This document shows, in pieces, positions 28,953 to 39,179 of a stretch of DNA of 64,000 nt; position 1 is the first letter of the stretch, and each line of letters opens with the position of its first letter. A model generated the notes under the pieces. That model made no database searches and had not been told where the DNA came from. It was given only the letters and a program-made list of their open reading frames with translations. The stretch comes from Deinococcus grandis (GTDB taxonomy: Bacteria; Deinococcota; Deinococci; Deinococcales; Deinococcaceae). A program made the translations under genes and the position numbers. The DNA is taken from NCBI RefSeq assembly GCF_001485435.1, contig NZ_BCMS01000001.1, positions 1,063,501-1,127,500 on the forward strand, read 5' to 3'.

Positions 28953-29993
28953 ATGAGCACCCAGACTGCCCGCCCGCCCGTGGATCTCGACTGGAACACG
29001 CTGGGATTCAGTTACGTCCGCACCGACGAGCGCTACCTGTCGCACTGGCGGGACGGCGCGTGGGACGCCGGGACGCTGACGCTGGACAACGTGCTGCACA
29101 TCAGCGAGGGCAGTACGGCGCTGCACTACGGTCAGCAGTGCTTCGAGGGCCTGAAGGCGTACCGCGCGGCGGACGGCAGCATCAACCTCTTCCGCCCGGA
29201 TCAGAACGCGGCGCGCATGCAGGCCAGCTGCCGCCGTCTTCTGATGCCGGAGGTCAGCACCGAGCAGTTCATCGACGCGTGCCGTCAGGTCGTTCAGGCG
29301 AACGAGCGCTGGCTGCCCCCCTACGGCAGTGGCGGCGCGCTGTACCTGCGCCCGTACGTGATCGGCGTCGGGGACAACATCGGCGTGCGCAGCGCCCCGG
29401 AGTTCATCTTCGGCGTGTTCTGCATTCCCGTGGGCGCGTACTTCAAGGGTGGCCTGACGCCGCACAACTTCATGACCAGCGAGTACGACCGCGCCGCGCC
29501 GCACGGCACGGGCGCCGCGAAGGTCGGCGGGAACTACGCCGCGAGCCTGATGCCCGGCGCGCAGGCCAAGGAGCGGCACTTCGCGGACGCGATCTACCTC
29601 GACCCGGCCACCCACACGAAGGTCGAGGAGGTCGGCGCGGCGAACTTCTTCGCCATCACCAAAGGCGGGCAGACGTTCATCACGCCGAAGTCGCCCAGCA
29701 TCCTGCCCAGCATCACGAAGTACAGCCTGCTGCATCTGGCCGAGCACCGCCTGGGCCTGAACGTCGTCGAGGGGGACGTGTACATCGACCGCCTGGACGA
29801 GTACGCCGAGGCGGGCGCCTGCGGGACGGCGGCCGTCATCACGCCCATCGGCGGCATCCAGCACGGCGATACCTTCCACGTGTTCCACAGCGAGACCGAG
29901 GTCGGCCCCGTCACCCGCCGCCTGTACGACGAACTGGTCGGCATCCAGTCCGGCGACCGCGAGGCGCCCGAGGGCTGGATCGTCAAGGTGTAA
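28953..29993 (+). CDS. ilvE: branched-chain amino acid aminotransferase
   Basis: 346 residues, fold-type IV PLP enzyme. It interconverts Leu/Ile/Val and their keto acids. The catalytic lysine sits in AAKVGGNYAAS; LHYGQQCFEGLKAYR and GVRSAPEFIFGV-like segments fit the eukaryote-like BCAT class. Two in-frame ATGs occur (28944 and 28953). CACAAT seven bases before the second, with TTGACC 19 bases further up, favours 28953 and a leaderless message. Its stop codon TAA is one copy of the duplication flanking repeat R3. Confidence 0.93.
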   Translation: MSTQTARPPVDLDWNTLGFSYVRTDERYLSHWRDGAWDAGTLTLDNVLHISEGSTALHYGQQCFEGLKAYRAADGSINLFRPDQNAARMQASCRRLLMPEVSTEQFIDACRQVVQANERWLPPYGSGGALYLRPYVIGVGDNIGVRSAPEFIFGVFCIPVGAYFKGGLTPHNFMTSEYDRAAPHGTGAAKVGGNYAASLMPGAQAKERHFADAIYLDPATHTKVEEVGAANFFAITKGGQTFITPKSPSILPSITKYSLLHLAEHRLGLNVVEGDVYIDRLDEYAEAGACGTAAVITPIGGIQHGDTFHVFHSETEVGPVTRRLYDELVGIQSGDREAPEGWIVKV

Positions 29994-30147
29994 TACGGAC
30001 TCCGATTGAATGGCTCATAAAGCCGTTCAATCCGAGCGGACGCGACTCGTAGAGCTGCGCAGCAGAGGAGGAGAAAAACGGGTTCCGGACGTGGAGTTGG
30101 CAACCCGGCGCTGTCCCGGGTTGCTAACGAAACTAACGGAATCCGCA
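29994..30147 (-). repeat. hairpin element R3 after ilvE
   Basis: A 154-bp R element in reverse direction. It is flanked by TAA at 29991-29993 (the ilvE stop) and TAA at 30148-30150. Ends: TACGGACTCCG and CGGAATCCGCA, an imperfect inverted repeat. Central stem GCAACCCGG/CCGGGTTGC; second stem ATTGAA-T-GGCT with AGCC-G-TTCAAT. It carries an extra 25-30 bases near the GAGCGGA box compared with other copies. Confidence 0.85.
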
Positions 30148-30164
30148 TAAGGCGTAGGACGCAG

Positions 30165-30193
30165 GAGGCGGTTCGCGGTGCGCGGGCCGCCTC
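30165..30193. terminator. hairpin between ilvE/R3 and the GNAT gene
   Basis: GAGGCGG (30165-30171) pairs with CCGCCTC (30187-30193), followed by TTGTGGTT. It lies 6 bases from the stop of the convergent acetyltransferase gene. Confidence 0.7.
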
Positions 30194-30199
30194 TTGTGG

Positions 30200-31006
30200 T
30201 TACCGCGAGAGGTGGATGGGCGTGACGGTCGCAGCGGTCAGGCCCAGTTCCGCGTCGGCCTGGGTTTCGGCGGGGGTATCGCCCCAGGCCTGCATGATCA
30301 GGTGCCGGGCGCCGCGTTGGCGGGCGGCGTCGCCAGTGGCGCGCAGCAGGGCGTGACGCAGCGTGGTGTGGCGCCACGCCGGGTGGACGCCGGGACTGCC
30401 GATGGTCAGCGTGTCGCCGTCCAGCCACGCGCGGCAGATCCCGACGCCCTGCCCGGAGGCGTCCACCGCGACGTGGCCCACGGTGTCGTCCGATCCGTGC
30501 GCGCCGGGGATGAGGTCAGTGTCGCCCACGAGCGTGTGGCCCAGCCGGTCGGCGTACGTGGCCTGCGCCTCCCGCCGGACGGTCAGGTCCTCCGCGGCGG
30601 CCAGCGGGAGGATTCGGACCCCCTCCGGGACCGGGGCGTCCAGGGTGGGCAGTGGGCCGCGCCAGTCGGTGAACTGCCCGGCCTGCCGCCAGCCGAGCCT
30701 GCGCAGGGCCTCGCCGGGCAGCAGGGCGTCGTCCGCGTAGGCGCTCAGGGTCGCGCCGGACGTCATGGCGGCCCGCAGGAGGGTCAGGGCGACCTGGGTC
30801 TGCCGGGGGCCAGGGCGGGCGCCGCCCAGCACTTCCAGGTCCGCGCGTGGGGTGCGGCGCAGGGCAATCGCGCCCGACCCGTCCTCTGCCGTCCACGCGG
30901 CGATCAGCTGCGGCAGTAGGGGGCGCAGGTCGCCCGCGCCGCAGCCCAGCAGGTCGGCCAGGGCAGGCAGGATCAGGTCGGGCGGGGTGGGTGCGGCGGC
31001 AGTCAC
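30200..31006 (-). CDS. GNAT-like acetyltransferase, two-module
   Basis: 268 residues, GTG start at 31006 with TATGCT six bases upstream. The C-terminal half has the GNAT pattern TIGSPGVHPAWRHTTLRHALLRATGDAARQRGA, with the acetyl-CoA turn altered (WRHTTL in place of R/Q-x-x-G-x-G/A). The N-terminal half looks like a second, decayed GNAT module. The substrate is unknown. Because the acetyl-CoA loop is not canonical, activity is uncertain. Confidence 0.65.
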   Translation of the reverse strand: MTAAAPTPPDLILPALADLLGCGAGDLRPLLPQLIAAWTAEDGSGAIALRRTPRADLEVLGGARPGPRQTQVALTLLRAAMTSGATLSAYADDALLPGEALRRLGWRQAGQFTDWRGPLPTLDAPVPEGVRILPLAAAEDLTVRREAQATYADRLGHTLVGDTDLIPGAHGSDDTVGHVAVDASGQGVGICRAWLDGDTLTIGSPGVHPAWRHTTLRHALLRATGDAARQRGARHLIMQAWGDTPAETQADAELGLTAATVTPIHLSR

Positions 31007-31135
31007 CGGGGCAGCATAGGCGGCGCGGACCGCCGGTCACGCCTCACCTGACGGCCGTGGGTGGCCCTGAGCGTTTCCTTCATGTTCCGCGCCGGGTTCG
31101 GCGGGTGGCGGGGGGGCGCAGCTAGACTGGCCCAC

Positions 31136-33031
31136 ATGAGTGAAGCGCTTCCGCTGGATCACGGGCACCTGCAGAAACTGGTCACGGCGGACCTGGTACG
31201 CCCCGATCACCTGCTGGGCGCGCACGTCGTGACGCAGGGCGGCGTGGAGGGCGTGCGCTTCGGCGTGTGGGCCCCGAACGCGCATCACGTCAGCGTCGTG
31301 GGGGACTTCAACGGCTACAACGGCTTCGACAACGCCATGCAGCGCCTCGACTTCGGGTTCTGGGGCGTGTTCGTCCCGGCGGCCCGCAACGGGCAGCGCT
31401 ACAAGTTCCGCGTGACCGGCCCGGACGGCCGCACCGAGGACAAGATGGACCCCTACGGCTCGTTCTTCGAGGTGCGCCCCGCGACCGCCAGCATCGTCTG
31501 GGACCAGCCGTTCACGTGGTCCGACGACGGCTGGATGGCGCACCGCAGCGAGGGCTTCGAGCAGCCCGTCAGCATCTACGAGGTGCACCTGCCGTCCTGG
31601 GCGCGCCGGGACGACGGGTGGTTCATGAACTACCGCGACCTCGCGCACCGGCTGGGCGAGTACGTGCAGTTCATGGGGTACACGCACGTGGAACTGCTGG
31701 GCGTCATGGAGCACCCCTTCGACGGGTCGTGGGGCTATCAGGTGACCGGGTACTACGCGCCCACCAGCCGCATGGGCAGCCCGGAGGACTTCAAGTACCT
31801 CGTGAACCACCTGCACAGCCTGGGCATCGGCGTGATCCTCGACTGGGTGCCGGGGCACTTCCCGACCGACAGCGCGGGCCTCGCGAAGTTCGACGGCACG
31901 CCCCTGTTCGAGTACGCCGACCCCCGCAAGGGCTTCCATCAGGACTGGAACACGTACATCTTCGACTACGGCCGTAACGAGGTCGTGATGTTCCTGATCG
32001 GCTCGGCCCTCAAGTGGCTGCAGGATTTCCACGTGGACGGCCTGCGTGTAGACGCCGTCGCCAGCATGCTGTACCTGGACTTCTCCCGCACCGAGTGGAT
32101 CCCGAACATCCACGGCGGCCGCGAGAACCTGGAAGCCATCGCGTTCCTCAAGCGCCTGAACGAGGTCGTGCATCACATGGCGCCGGGCTGCATGATCGTC
32201 GCGGAGGAGAGCACCTCGTTCCCCGGCGTGACCACCCCGAGCCCGTTCGGGCTGGGCTTCGACTACAAGTGGGCGATGGGCTGGATGAACGACAACCTCG
32301 GGTACTTCGAGAAGGACCCGCTGTGGCGCAAGCACCACCACCACGCGCTGACGTTCTTCAACGTGTACCGCACGAGCGAGAACTACGTCCTGGCGATCAG
32401 CCACGACGAGGTCGTGCATCTGAAGAAGAGCATGGTCATGAAGATGCCCGGCGACTGGTACGCGCAGCGCGCCGGGTACCGCGCGTTCCTGGCCCTGATG
32501 TGGGCCACGCCCGGCAAGAAACTGCTGTTCATGGGGCAGGAGTTCGCGCAGCCCACCGAGTGGAACCACGACGTCAGCCTGCCCTGGCACCTGGCGGACC
32601 ACCCGGACCACCGGGGCGTGCTGAACCTCGTGCGGCGCCTGAACGGCCTGTACCGCACCCGCCCCGACTGGCACGTGGCCGACACGAAGGAAGAAGGCAT
32701 GCTGTGGGTGAACGCCGACGACGTCGAGAACAGCGTGTACGCCTTCATCCGCCGCGACCCGGTGGGCGGCGCGTGGAGTGTCGTCGTGGCGAACCTGACC
32801 CCGGTGTACTGCGACGTGTACCCGGTCGGGGTGCCGCAGGGCGGCGCGTACCGCCTGCTGCTCTCCACCGACGACGGCGAGTTCGGCGGCTTCGGCACGC
32901 AGCAGCCCGACCTGACCGCCAGGGAGGAAGGCTGGCACGGGCAGACCCATCACCTGCGCCTGAACCTGCCCCCGAACAGCGTGCTGGTGCTCGCCCCCAC
33001 CGCAGAGACGATCGTCAGCGACGACCGCTGA
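31136..33031 (+). CDS. glgB: 1,4-alpha-glucan branching enzyme
   Basis: 631 residues. It makes alpha-1,6 branches in glycogen. A carbohydrate-binding N-domain (RFGVWAPNAHHVSVVGDFNG) is followed by a GH13 barrel. Visible catalytic residues are the nucleophile in DGLRVDAV (D306), the acid in IVAEEST (E357) and the SHDEVVH histidine/aspartate; GYTHVELLGVMEHPFDGSWG is typical of GlgB. TAGACT lies seven bases before the ATG. It stands alone: no glgA or glgC is in the window. Confidence 0.95.
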   Translation: MSEALPLDHGHLQKLVTADLVRPDHLLGAHVVTQGGVEGVRFGVWAPNAHHVSVVGDFNGYNGFDNAMQRLDFGFWGVFVPAARNGQRYKFRVTGPDGRTEDKMDPYGSFFEVRPATASIVWDQPFTWSDDGWMAHRSEGFEQPVSIYEVHLPSWARRDDGWFMNYRDLAHRLGEYVQFMGYTHVELLGVMEHPFDGSWGYQVTGYYAPTSRMGSPEDFKYLVNHLHSLGIGVILDWVPGHFPTDSAGLAKFDGTPLFEYADPRKGFHQDWNTYIFDYGRNEVVMFLIGSALKWLQDFHVDGLRVDAVASMLYLDFSRTEWIPNIHGGRENLEAIAFLKRLNEVVHHMAPGCMIVAEESTSFPGVTTPSPFGLGFDYKWAMGWMNDNLGYFEKDPLWRKHHHHALTFFNVYRTSENYVLAISHDEVVHLKKSMVMKMPGDWYAQRAGYRAFLALMWATPGKKLLFMGQEFAQPTEWNHDVSLPWHLADHPDHRGVLNLVRRLNGLYRTRPDWHVADTKEEGMLWVNADDVENSVYAFIRRDPVGGAWSVVVANLTPVYCDVYPVGVPQGGAYRLLLSTDDGEFGGFGTQQPDLTAREEGWHGQTHHLRLNLPPNSVLVLAPTAETIVSDDR

Positions 33032-33081
33032 CCCGTTGGCCCGTGCGTGGGGGACAGTCGGGTGGGGTGGCCTGTGCTTGA

Positions 33082-33390
33082 ATGCAGCGCGTGACGACGA
33101 CCCCGCCCGATCCCACGCCTGACCAGCCGGGCCGCCGCCCCACCCCGGACGCCCTGACCGCCGTGAGTTTCCTGCTGCTGGCGGCGCTGGCCGCGCTGCT
33201 GCTCTGGCCCCTGCTGATGGGCGGCGTGGCGCCCAGTCCGTACCTGATCGGGGGGCTGCTGCTCGCGCGGCTGGGGGTGCAGCTCCTGCGTGCCCGCCGC
33301 GACCCGCGGCTGCGCCGCCCGGTCAGCTGGGCGCTGGACCTGCTGATCATCGCGCTGATCTTCAACGTGGCCAGCCGCCAGCCCGCCTGA
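33082..33390 (+). CDS. small membrane protein, 102 residues
   Basis: Not recognised. A proline/threonine-rich head is followed by two hydrophobic segments (LTAVSFLLLAALAALLLWPL and ALDLLIIALIFNVA) with a basic stretch LLRARRDPRLRRP between them, so both ends probably face the same side. GTG at 33091 is an alternative start, seven bases after TTGAAT. It follows glgB by 50 bases in the same direction. Confidence 0.6.
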   Translation: MQRVTTTPPDPTPDQPGRRPTPDALTAVSFLLLAALAALLLWPLLMGGVAPSPYLIGGLLLARLGVQLLRARRDPRLRRPVSWALDLLIIALIFNVASRQPA

Positions 33391-33409
33391 CCGACGCCCG
33401 GCCATTTCC

Positions 33410-33426
33410 GGCCTGTGCCACAGGCC
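33410..33426. terminator. hairpin after the small membrane protein gene
   Basis: GGCCTG and CAGGCC arms with a five-base loop, 20 bases after the stop. The remaining space to 33626 shows no gene. Confidence 0.45.
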
Positions 33427-33625
33427 AAGTGGGGGAAACCTCAGGACCGGGCCTGAGGCTCTCTGCGCCGTCGATTTGGGCCGCAGTGTGCTGGACACGC
33501 CAGGACAGATCTGGATGACCGGCCGCCGGAGAGGTGCGTCTTTCCCTCTCTGGTCCCTACCACTGCCTGCTTGGACGCGGCAGATTTTAACGCCGGCATC
33601 AGAAAAGCGGTGCATTATGCGGGGC

Positions 33626-34630
33626 GTGATCCCGACAATCCTGCGCCACGTCCTGCGGCCCCCCTACCGGCTGCACTCCACCTACGAGCGCCTGCTGGGC
33701 ACCGAGGTCGAGGTGCAGGTGGTGGCCCGCACGGCCGCGCAGGCCGAGGCCGCCGAACAGGCCGCCCTGACCGAGATCGACCGCCTGACGCGGATCTTCA
33801 ACCGCTTCGATCCGGGCAGTGAACTGTGCCGCTGGCAGGCCCGGCCCGGCGACGCCCACGTTCCGCTGAGCCTGGAACTGCTGCACCTGCTGCGCCTCGC
33901 CGATCACTGGCGCACGCTGAGCGGCGGGGCGTTCCATCCGGGTGCGGACGCCATGGGGCAGCTGTGGCAGCAGGCCGCGGCGACCGGGCAGCAGCCCAGC
34001 GCGGCGACCCTGGAACGGCAGGTGAGTGCGCTGCGCGCCGCCCCGTGGACCCTGCACGCCGACGGCAGTGCCACCCTGCACGCGGCGGGACCGCTGGGCC
34101 TGAACGCGCTGGCCAAGGGGTACGTCGTGGACCGCGCGGCGCTCGTCGCCTCCCGCTGCGTGGGGGTCCGCAGCGTCCTGATCAACGCCGGGGGGGACCT
34201 GCGCGTGACCGGCCCCGCCCGCGTGAACGTGGGGGTCGCCGACCCGTTCACCGCGCGGGACGACGCGCCGCCCATCGCGCGGGTGCAGGTGCGCGGCGGG
34301 GCGCTCGCCACGAGCGGACAGGCGCACCGGGGCTTCCTGGTGAACGGCACGCACTACTCGCACGTCATGGACCCCCGCACGGGGCAGCCGGTGCAGGACG
34401 TGCCGGGCGTGACCGTCACCGCGCCCGAATGCGTCACGGCCGACGCGCTGGCCACCATCCTGAGCGTGCTGGACGTCCGCGCGGGCCTGCACCTCCTCTC
34501 GGGCCTGCCCGAGTGCGAGGCGTTGATCGTCACCGCCGATGGGCAGCGGCACGCGTCGCCCGGGTGGCGCGGCGTGAACCTCCGCGCGGAGCCCGGCGGT
34601 CGCCCCCGGCCCCTGTTAACCGCCCGCTAA
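33626..34630 (+). CDS. apbE: FAD:protein FMN transferase
   Basis: 334 residues. It moves FMN from FAD onto a threonine/serine of an extracytoplasmic target protein. ApbE features are visible: EIDRLTRIFNRFDPGSELCR, LGLNALAKGYVVDRAA, SVLINAGGDLRV, ALATSGQAHRGF, YSHVMDPRTGQPV and TADALATILSVL. The GTG at 33626 has CATTAT seven bases upstream; ATG at 33617 overlaps that hexamer and is less likely. No export signal is obvious, although these enzymes often act outside the membrane. It is followed by DUF2271 and PepSY genes, the likely partners. Confidence 0.93.
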   Translation: MIPTILRHVLRPPYRLHSTYERLLGTEVEVQVVARTAAQAEAAEQAALTEIDRLTRIFNRFDPGSELCRWQARPGDAHVPLSLELLHLLRLADHWRTLSGGAFHPGADAMGQLWQQAAATGQQPSAATLERQVSALRAAPWTLHADGSATLHAAGPLGLNALAKGYVVDRAALVASRCVGVRSVLINAGGDLRVTGPARVNVGVADPFTARDDAPPIARVQVRGGALATSGQAHRGFLVNGTHYSHVMDPRTGQPVQDVPGVTVTAPECVTADALATILSVLDVRAGLHLLSGLPECEALIVTADGQRHASPGWRGVNLRAEPGGRPRPLLTAR

Positions 34631-34668
34631 CGGGGCGGCGGCACCCTGCCCGCAGGAGGATCCACCCC

Positions 34669-35223
34669 ATGACCCACACGCGCCGCACCGTCCTGCACCG
34701 ACTCGGCCTGACCGCCGCCGCCCTGACCGTCTCCCGCTTCACGCCCGCCCAGGCCGCCGCCGCCACCACGAAGAAGTGGCCGACCGGCATGAGCCTCGAC
34801 GTGACCTTCACGGTCGCCACGAAGGCCAGCGGCCGCGTGAAACGCCCCTACGTCGCCGTGTGGATCGAGGACGAATCCGGGAACACCGTCCGGAACCTGA
34901 CCGTGTGGGTGCAGCAGTCGCGCATGAACCCCCGCTGGCTGAGCGAACTGCGCCGCTGGTACCGCACCAACGCCGACCTCCTGACCACGGTCAGCAGCGC
35001 CACCCGCAACCCCGGCACGTACGCCGTGGCGTGGGACGGCAGGACCGACAAGGGCGCCCTGGCCAATCAGGGCACGTACTACGTGTGCGTGGAAGCCGCC
35101 CGCGAGCACGGCCCGTACTCGCTGGTGCGCGAGAAGATCACGGTAGGTACGGCGGCGTTCAAGAAGACCCTGACCGCCGACAACGACATCGAGGCGGCCA
35201 GTGTCGCTCTCGGCAAAGCCTGA
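34669..35223 (+). CDS. Tat-exported DUF2271 protein
   Basis: 184 residues. Begins with a twin-arginine signal (MTHTRRTVLHRLGLTAAALT, cleavage near AQAAAA). The remainder is the DUF2271 fold with PYVAVWIEDESGNTVRNLTV, GTYAVAWDGRTDKGALANQG and VEAAREHGPYSLVRE. A TVSSATR segment recalls the flavin-attachment motif D-x-x-S/T-x-A-T that ApbE modifies, though the leading Asp is absent. AGGAGG lies nine bases before the ATG. Its end overlaps the PepSY gene by 23 bases. Probably the soluble, outside redox partner of the membrane protein that follows. Confidence 0.83.
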   Translation: MTHTRRTVLHRLGLTAAALTVSRFTPAQAAAATTKKWPTGMSLDVTFTVATKASGRVKRPYVAVWIEDESGNTVRNLTVWVQQSRMNPRWLSELRRWYRTNADLLTTVSSATRNPGTYAVAWDGRTDKGALANQGTYYVCVEAAREHGPYSLVREKITVGTAAFKKTLTADNDIEAASVALGKA

Positions 35224-35857
35224 GGAGCAGGGGGCGGGGGGGCGGGCCGCCCGCCCCGCCCCGCGCCCCCGCACGCTGAAGGCCCGCACGAACGTCTGGC
35301 TGCGCTGGGCGCACACGTACACCAGCATGATCAGCCTGCTCGTCGTGCTGTTCTTCAGCCTGACCGGCATTACCCTGAACCACCCGGACTGGGTGTTCGG
35401 CACGAAGGACGTCACGCGCACCGTGTCGGGCACCCTTCCGGGCGGGTGGCTCAGGAACGGCCAGCCGGACTGGCTGACCGTCGCGGAGGAACTGCGCGCC
35501 CAGCAGGGACTCAGGGGCCGCGCCAGCGACCCGCGCGCGGACGACCAGCAGGCGGATATCTCGTTCCTGGCCCCCGGCTACAGCGCCGACACCGTCATCG
35601 ACGTGAAGACCGGCACGTACGAGACCACCATCCTGGAGCAGGGCGCGGTGGCGGTCATGAACGATCTGCACAAGGGCCGCGACGCCAGCCCCGCCTGGAA
35701 GTGGGTCATCGACCTGAGCGGCGTGTTCCTGACCGTGATCTCCCTGACCGGCCTGGGTATCCTGCTGTACCTGAAAAAGACCCGCGTACAGGCCCTGACC
35801 GTGATGGGCATCGGGGCGGTCCTGACCGTGCTGCTCGCGTGGCAGGCCAGCCGCTAG
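35201..35857 (+). CDS. PepSY-associated membrane protein
   Basis: 218 residues, GTG start inside the end of the DUF2271 gene. It has a cytoplasmic proline/arginine-rich head, a first membrane segment after WLRWAHTYTSMISLLVVLFF, an outside PepSY-like loop (LDVKTG-type repeat TVIDVKTGTYETTILEQG), and two C-terminal segments. The histidines in WAHTYTS and NDLHKGR are placed as in haem-binding PepSY membrane proteins. With ApbE and DUF2271 it could form a flavin-based electron-transfer chain across the membrane. Confidence 0.83.
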   Translation: MSLSAKPEEQGAGGRAARPAPRPRTLKARTNVWLRWAHTYTSMISLLVVLFFSLTGITLNHPDWVFGTKDVTRTVSGTLPGGWLRNGQPDWLTVAEELRAQQGLRGRASDPRADDQQADISFLAPGYSADTVIDVKTGTYETTILEQGAVAVMNDLHKGRDASPAWKWVIDLSGVFLTVISLTGLGILLYLKKTRVQALTVMGIGAVLTVLLAWQASR

Positions 35858-35964
35858 CTTCACCCGAATCCTGTTGCCATCCTCTGCCGCCTCGCGCGGG
35901 GAGGGTGGCGTTCTGTCGCGCCTCCCGCACTTGCCCCGGCGGGGCGGCGGGTATGCTGCCCCGC

Positions 35965-36750
35965 GTGACCGATGACCGCCACCGCCGCCCCGAGGATGTC
36001 CGCGCCTTCTACGACGCGCACCGCACCGTCCGCCAGTACCAGACCCACGAGGACGGCACGCCCCTGCCCATGCCCGCAGCGCACCTGGACGTCATCCTGC
36101 ACGCCGCGCAGCGCGCCCCGACCGACGCGACCGCGCAGCTGTACTCCCTGATCCGCATCACCCGCCCCGAACGGCGCGCCCGCATGGCCGAACTCACCAC
36201 GAACGCGCACATCGCCACCGCCAGCGAGGCGTTCGTCGTGTGCGCCGACGTGCGCCGTGTGGAACGTGTGCTGCAGGTCGCCGGGCAGGAGTCGGGCACG
36301 TGGCCCGCCATCGCCGTGCACTTCGGCATCGGGGACGCCGTCATGGCCGGCACCAACCTCCTGACCGCCGCCGAGATGCTCGGCTACCAGGGCTGCTGGA
36401 TCGGCGGCGTGCTGAACGGCCTGGATGGCATCATCGAGGAACTGAAGCTCCCACAGGGGGTCCTGCCGTTCGCCGCGCTGACGATCGGCCGCCCCGCCGA
36501 GGACGCCCCGTATCGCCCGCGCGTGCCCCGCCCGCTGGTCATCCACACCGACACGTACCACGAGGCCACCGACGAGGAGATCCGCCACGCCACCGAGATC
36601 ATGAACCCCATCGCCGCCCGCAACGGGAAACCCGGCGACTGGGCGCGCCTGCTGACCGCGTACTTCGGACAGGGCGGCGGCATGGAAAAACGCGAACCCG
36701 GCCTCGTGGCCGCGCTGAAACAACAGGGCCTCTGGGCCGGCGGGGAGTAA
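35965..36750 (+). CDS. nitroreductase/FMN-dependent NAD(P)H oxidoreductase
   Basis: 261 residues. The N-terminal RTVRQYQ, HAAQRAPTDATAQLYSLIRI and GIGDAVMAGTNLLTAAEMLGYQGCWIGGVL mark the NfsA-like nitroreductase fold, with FMN reduced by NAD(P)H. The natural substrate is unknown; quinones, nitro compounds and flavins are all possible. TATGCT lies seven bases before the GTG start at 35965. It lies 107 bases after the PepSY gene and may add reduced flavin to that module, but it has its own promoter. Confidence 0.88.
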   Translation: MTDDRHRRPEDVRAFYDAHRTVRQYQTHEDGTPLPMPAAHLDVILHAAQRAPTDATAQLYSLIRITRPERRARMAELTTNAHIATASEAFVVCADVRRVERVLQVAGQESGTWPAIAVHFGIGDAVMAGTNLLTAAEMLGYQGCWIGGVLNGLDGIIEELKLPQGVLPFAALTIGRPAEDAPYRPRVPRPLVIHTDTYHEATDEEIRHATEIMNPIAARNGKPGDWARLLTAYFGQGGGMEKREPGLVAALKQQGLWAGGE

Positions 36751-36793
36751 GCACCCGCAGGGGAGGGGCGGCTCACCTCCCTAGAATGAGCGG

Positions 36794-37981
<1,188 letters not shown>

Positions 37982-38078
37982 TTCCCCGGGGTGGGCGGGA
38001 GTGTCCGGCAGGGCGTAGCAGTTTGAACGTCACCCCGCTCACCATCCGCGCCTCTCATGAAGGCGCACAGTGGCCCGC

Positions 38079-39083
38079 ATGACGACCTCACGCGAAGTGC
38101 AACTCGCTGCCCGTCCCGTCGGCGCCCCCAGGGACAGCGACTTCAACCTCGTGGACCTGACCCTGCCCCAGCCCGCCGCCGGGCAGATTCAGGTCCGCAA
38201 CCTCTACCTGACGGTCGACCCATACATGCGCGGCCGCATGAACGACGCCAAGAGCTACGCCGCGCCCTTCGCGCTGGGCGAGACCATGACCGGCGGCGCC
38301 GTCGGCGTCGTCACGCACAGCGAGGACGCCAGCGTGCCCGTCGGCGCGCACGTCCTGCACGACCAGGGCTGGCGCACCCATGCCAACATCGACGCGAAGC
38401 GCGTGAAGGTGCTGCCCGAACTGCCCGGCGTGCCCCTCAGCGCGTACCTGGGCGTGCTCGGCATGCCCGGCCTGACCGCCTACGCGGGCCTGCTGCGCAC
38501 CGCCGAATTCAAGCCCGGCGACGTGGTGTTCGTGTCCGGCGCCGCCGGAGCCGTCGGCAGCGCCGTCGGACAGATCGCCCGCCTGAAGGGCGCCGCGCGC
38601 GTGATCGGCAGCGCGGGCAGCGCCGACAAGGTCCGTCACCTGATCGACACCCTGCGCTTCGACGCAGCGTTCAACTACAAGGACGGTCCGGTCGCCGAAC
38701 AGCTCAAAGCCGCCGCGCCCGACGGGATCGACGTGTACTTCGACAACGTGGGCGGCGAGCACCTGGAAGCCGCCATCGGCAGCATGCGCCCGCACGGCCG
38801 CGCCGCCATCTGCGGCATGATCAGCCAGTACAACGCCACCGAACCCACGCCCGCGCCCCGCAACCTCGTGCAGATCATCGGCAAGCAGCTCACGCTGCGC
38901 GGCTTCCTCGTCGGGCCGCACTACGACCTGTTCGACACCTTCGCGCAGGAAGTCGGCGGCTGGATCGCCAGCGGCGAACTGAAATTCGACGAGACCGTCG
39001 TCGAGGGCATCGACCAGACGCCCGCCGCGTTCATGGGCCTGCTGCAGGGCCAGAACACCGGCAAGATGATCGTCAAGCTGTAA
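38079..39083 (+). CDS. NADP-dependent MDR oxidoreductase, CurA/leukotriene B4 dehydrogenase type
   Basis: 334 residues of the zinc-free medium-chain reductase class: YLTVDPYMRGRMNDAKSY, GMPGLTAYAGLL, cofactor loop VSGAAGAVGSAVGQIARLKG and YFDNVGGEHLEAA. It reduces alkenal or enone double bonds with NADPH. CACAGT lies seven bases before the ATG at 38079. The stop codon is followed directly by a solo fragment of the R repeat and then a strong terminator. Confidence 0.9.
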   Translation: MTTSREVQLAARPVGAPRDSDFNLVDLTLPQPAAGQIQVRNLYLTVDPYMRGRMNDAKSYAAPFALGETMTGGAVGVVTHSEDASVPVGAHVLHDQGWRTHANIDAKRVKVLPELPGVPLSAYLGVLGMPGLTAYAGLLRTAEFKPGDVVFVSGAAGAVGSAVGQIARLKGAARVIGSAGSADKVRHLIDTLRFDAAFNYKDGPVAEQLKAAAPDGIDVYFDNVGGEHLEAAIGSMRPHGRAAICGMISQYNATEPTPAPRNLVQIIGKQLTLRGFLVGPHYDLFDTFAQEVGGWIASGELKFDETVVEGIDQTPAAFMGLLQGQNTGKMIVKL

Positions 39084-39126
39084 GACTCCGGTGGAATGGT
39101 GTGCGAACACTGTTCACTCCGAACAC
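39084..39126. repeat. R element fragment (R4)
   Basis: Starts at the base after the curA-type gene stop codon TAA with GACTCCGGTGGAA. It contains only the second hairpin, GTGGAA-TG-GTGT paired with ACAC-TG-TTCAC, followed by CCGAACACAGG. The central hairpin and the rest of the element are missing. Confidence 0.6.
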
Positions 39127-39167
39127 AGGAGAGAGGGCCGGACACGCTGAGCGTCCGGCCCTCTCCT
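39127..39167. terminator. bidirectional terminator between the CurA-type gene and homoisocitrate dehydrogenase
   Basis: AGGAGAGAGGGCCGGAC pairs with GTCCGGCCCTCTCCT (one bulged base) around a 9-base loop, in the space between two convergent genes. Confidence 0.8.
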
Positions 39168-39179
39168 GCTGGTGTCTGC

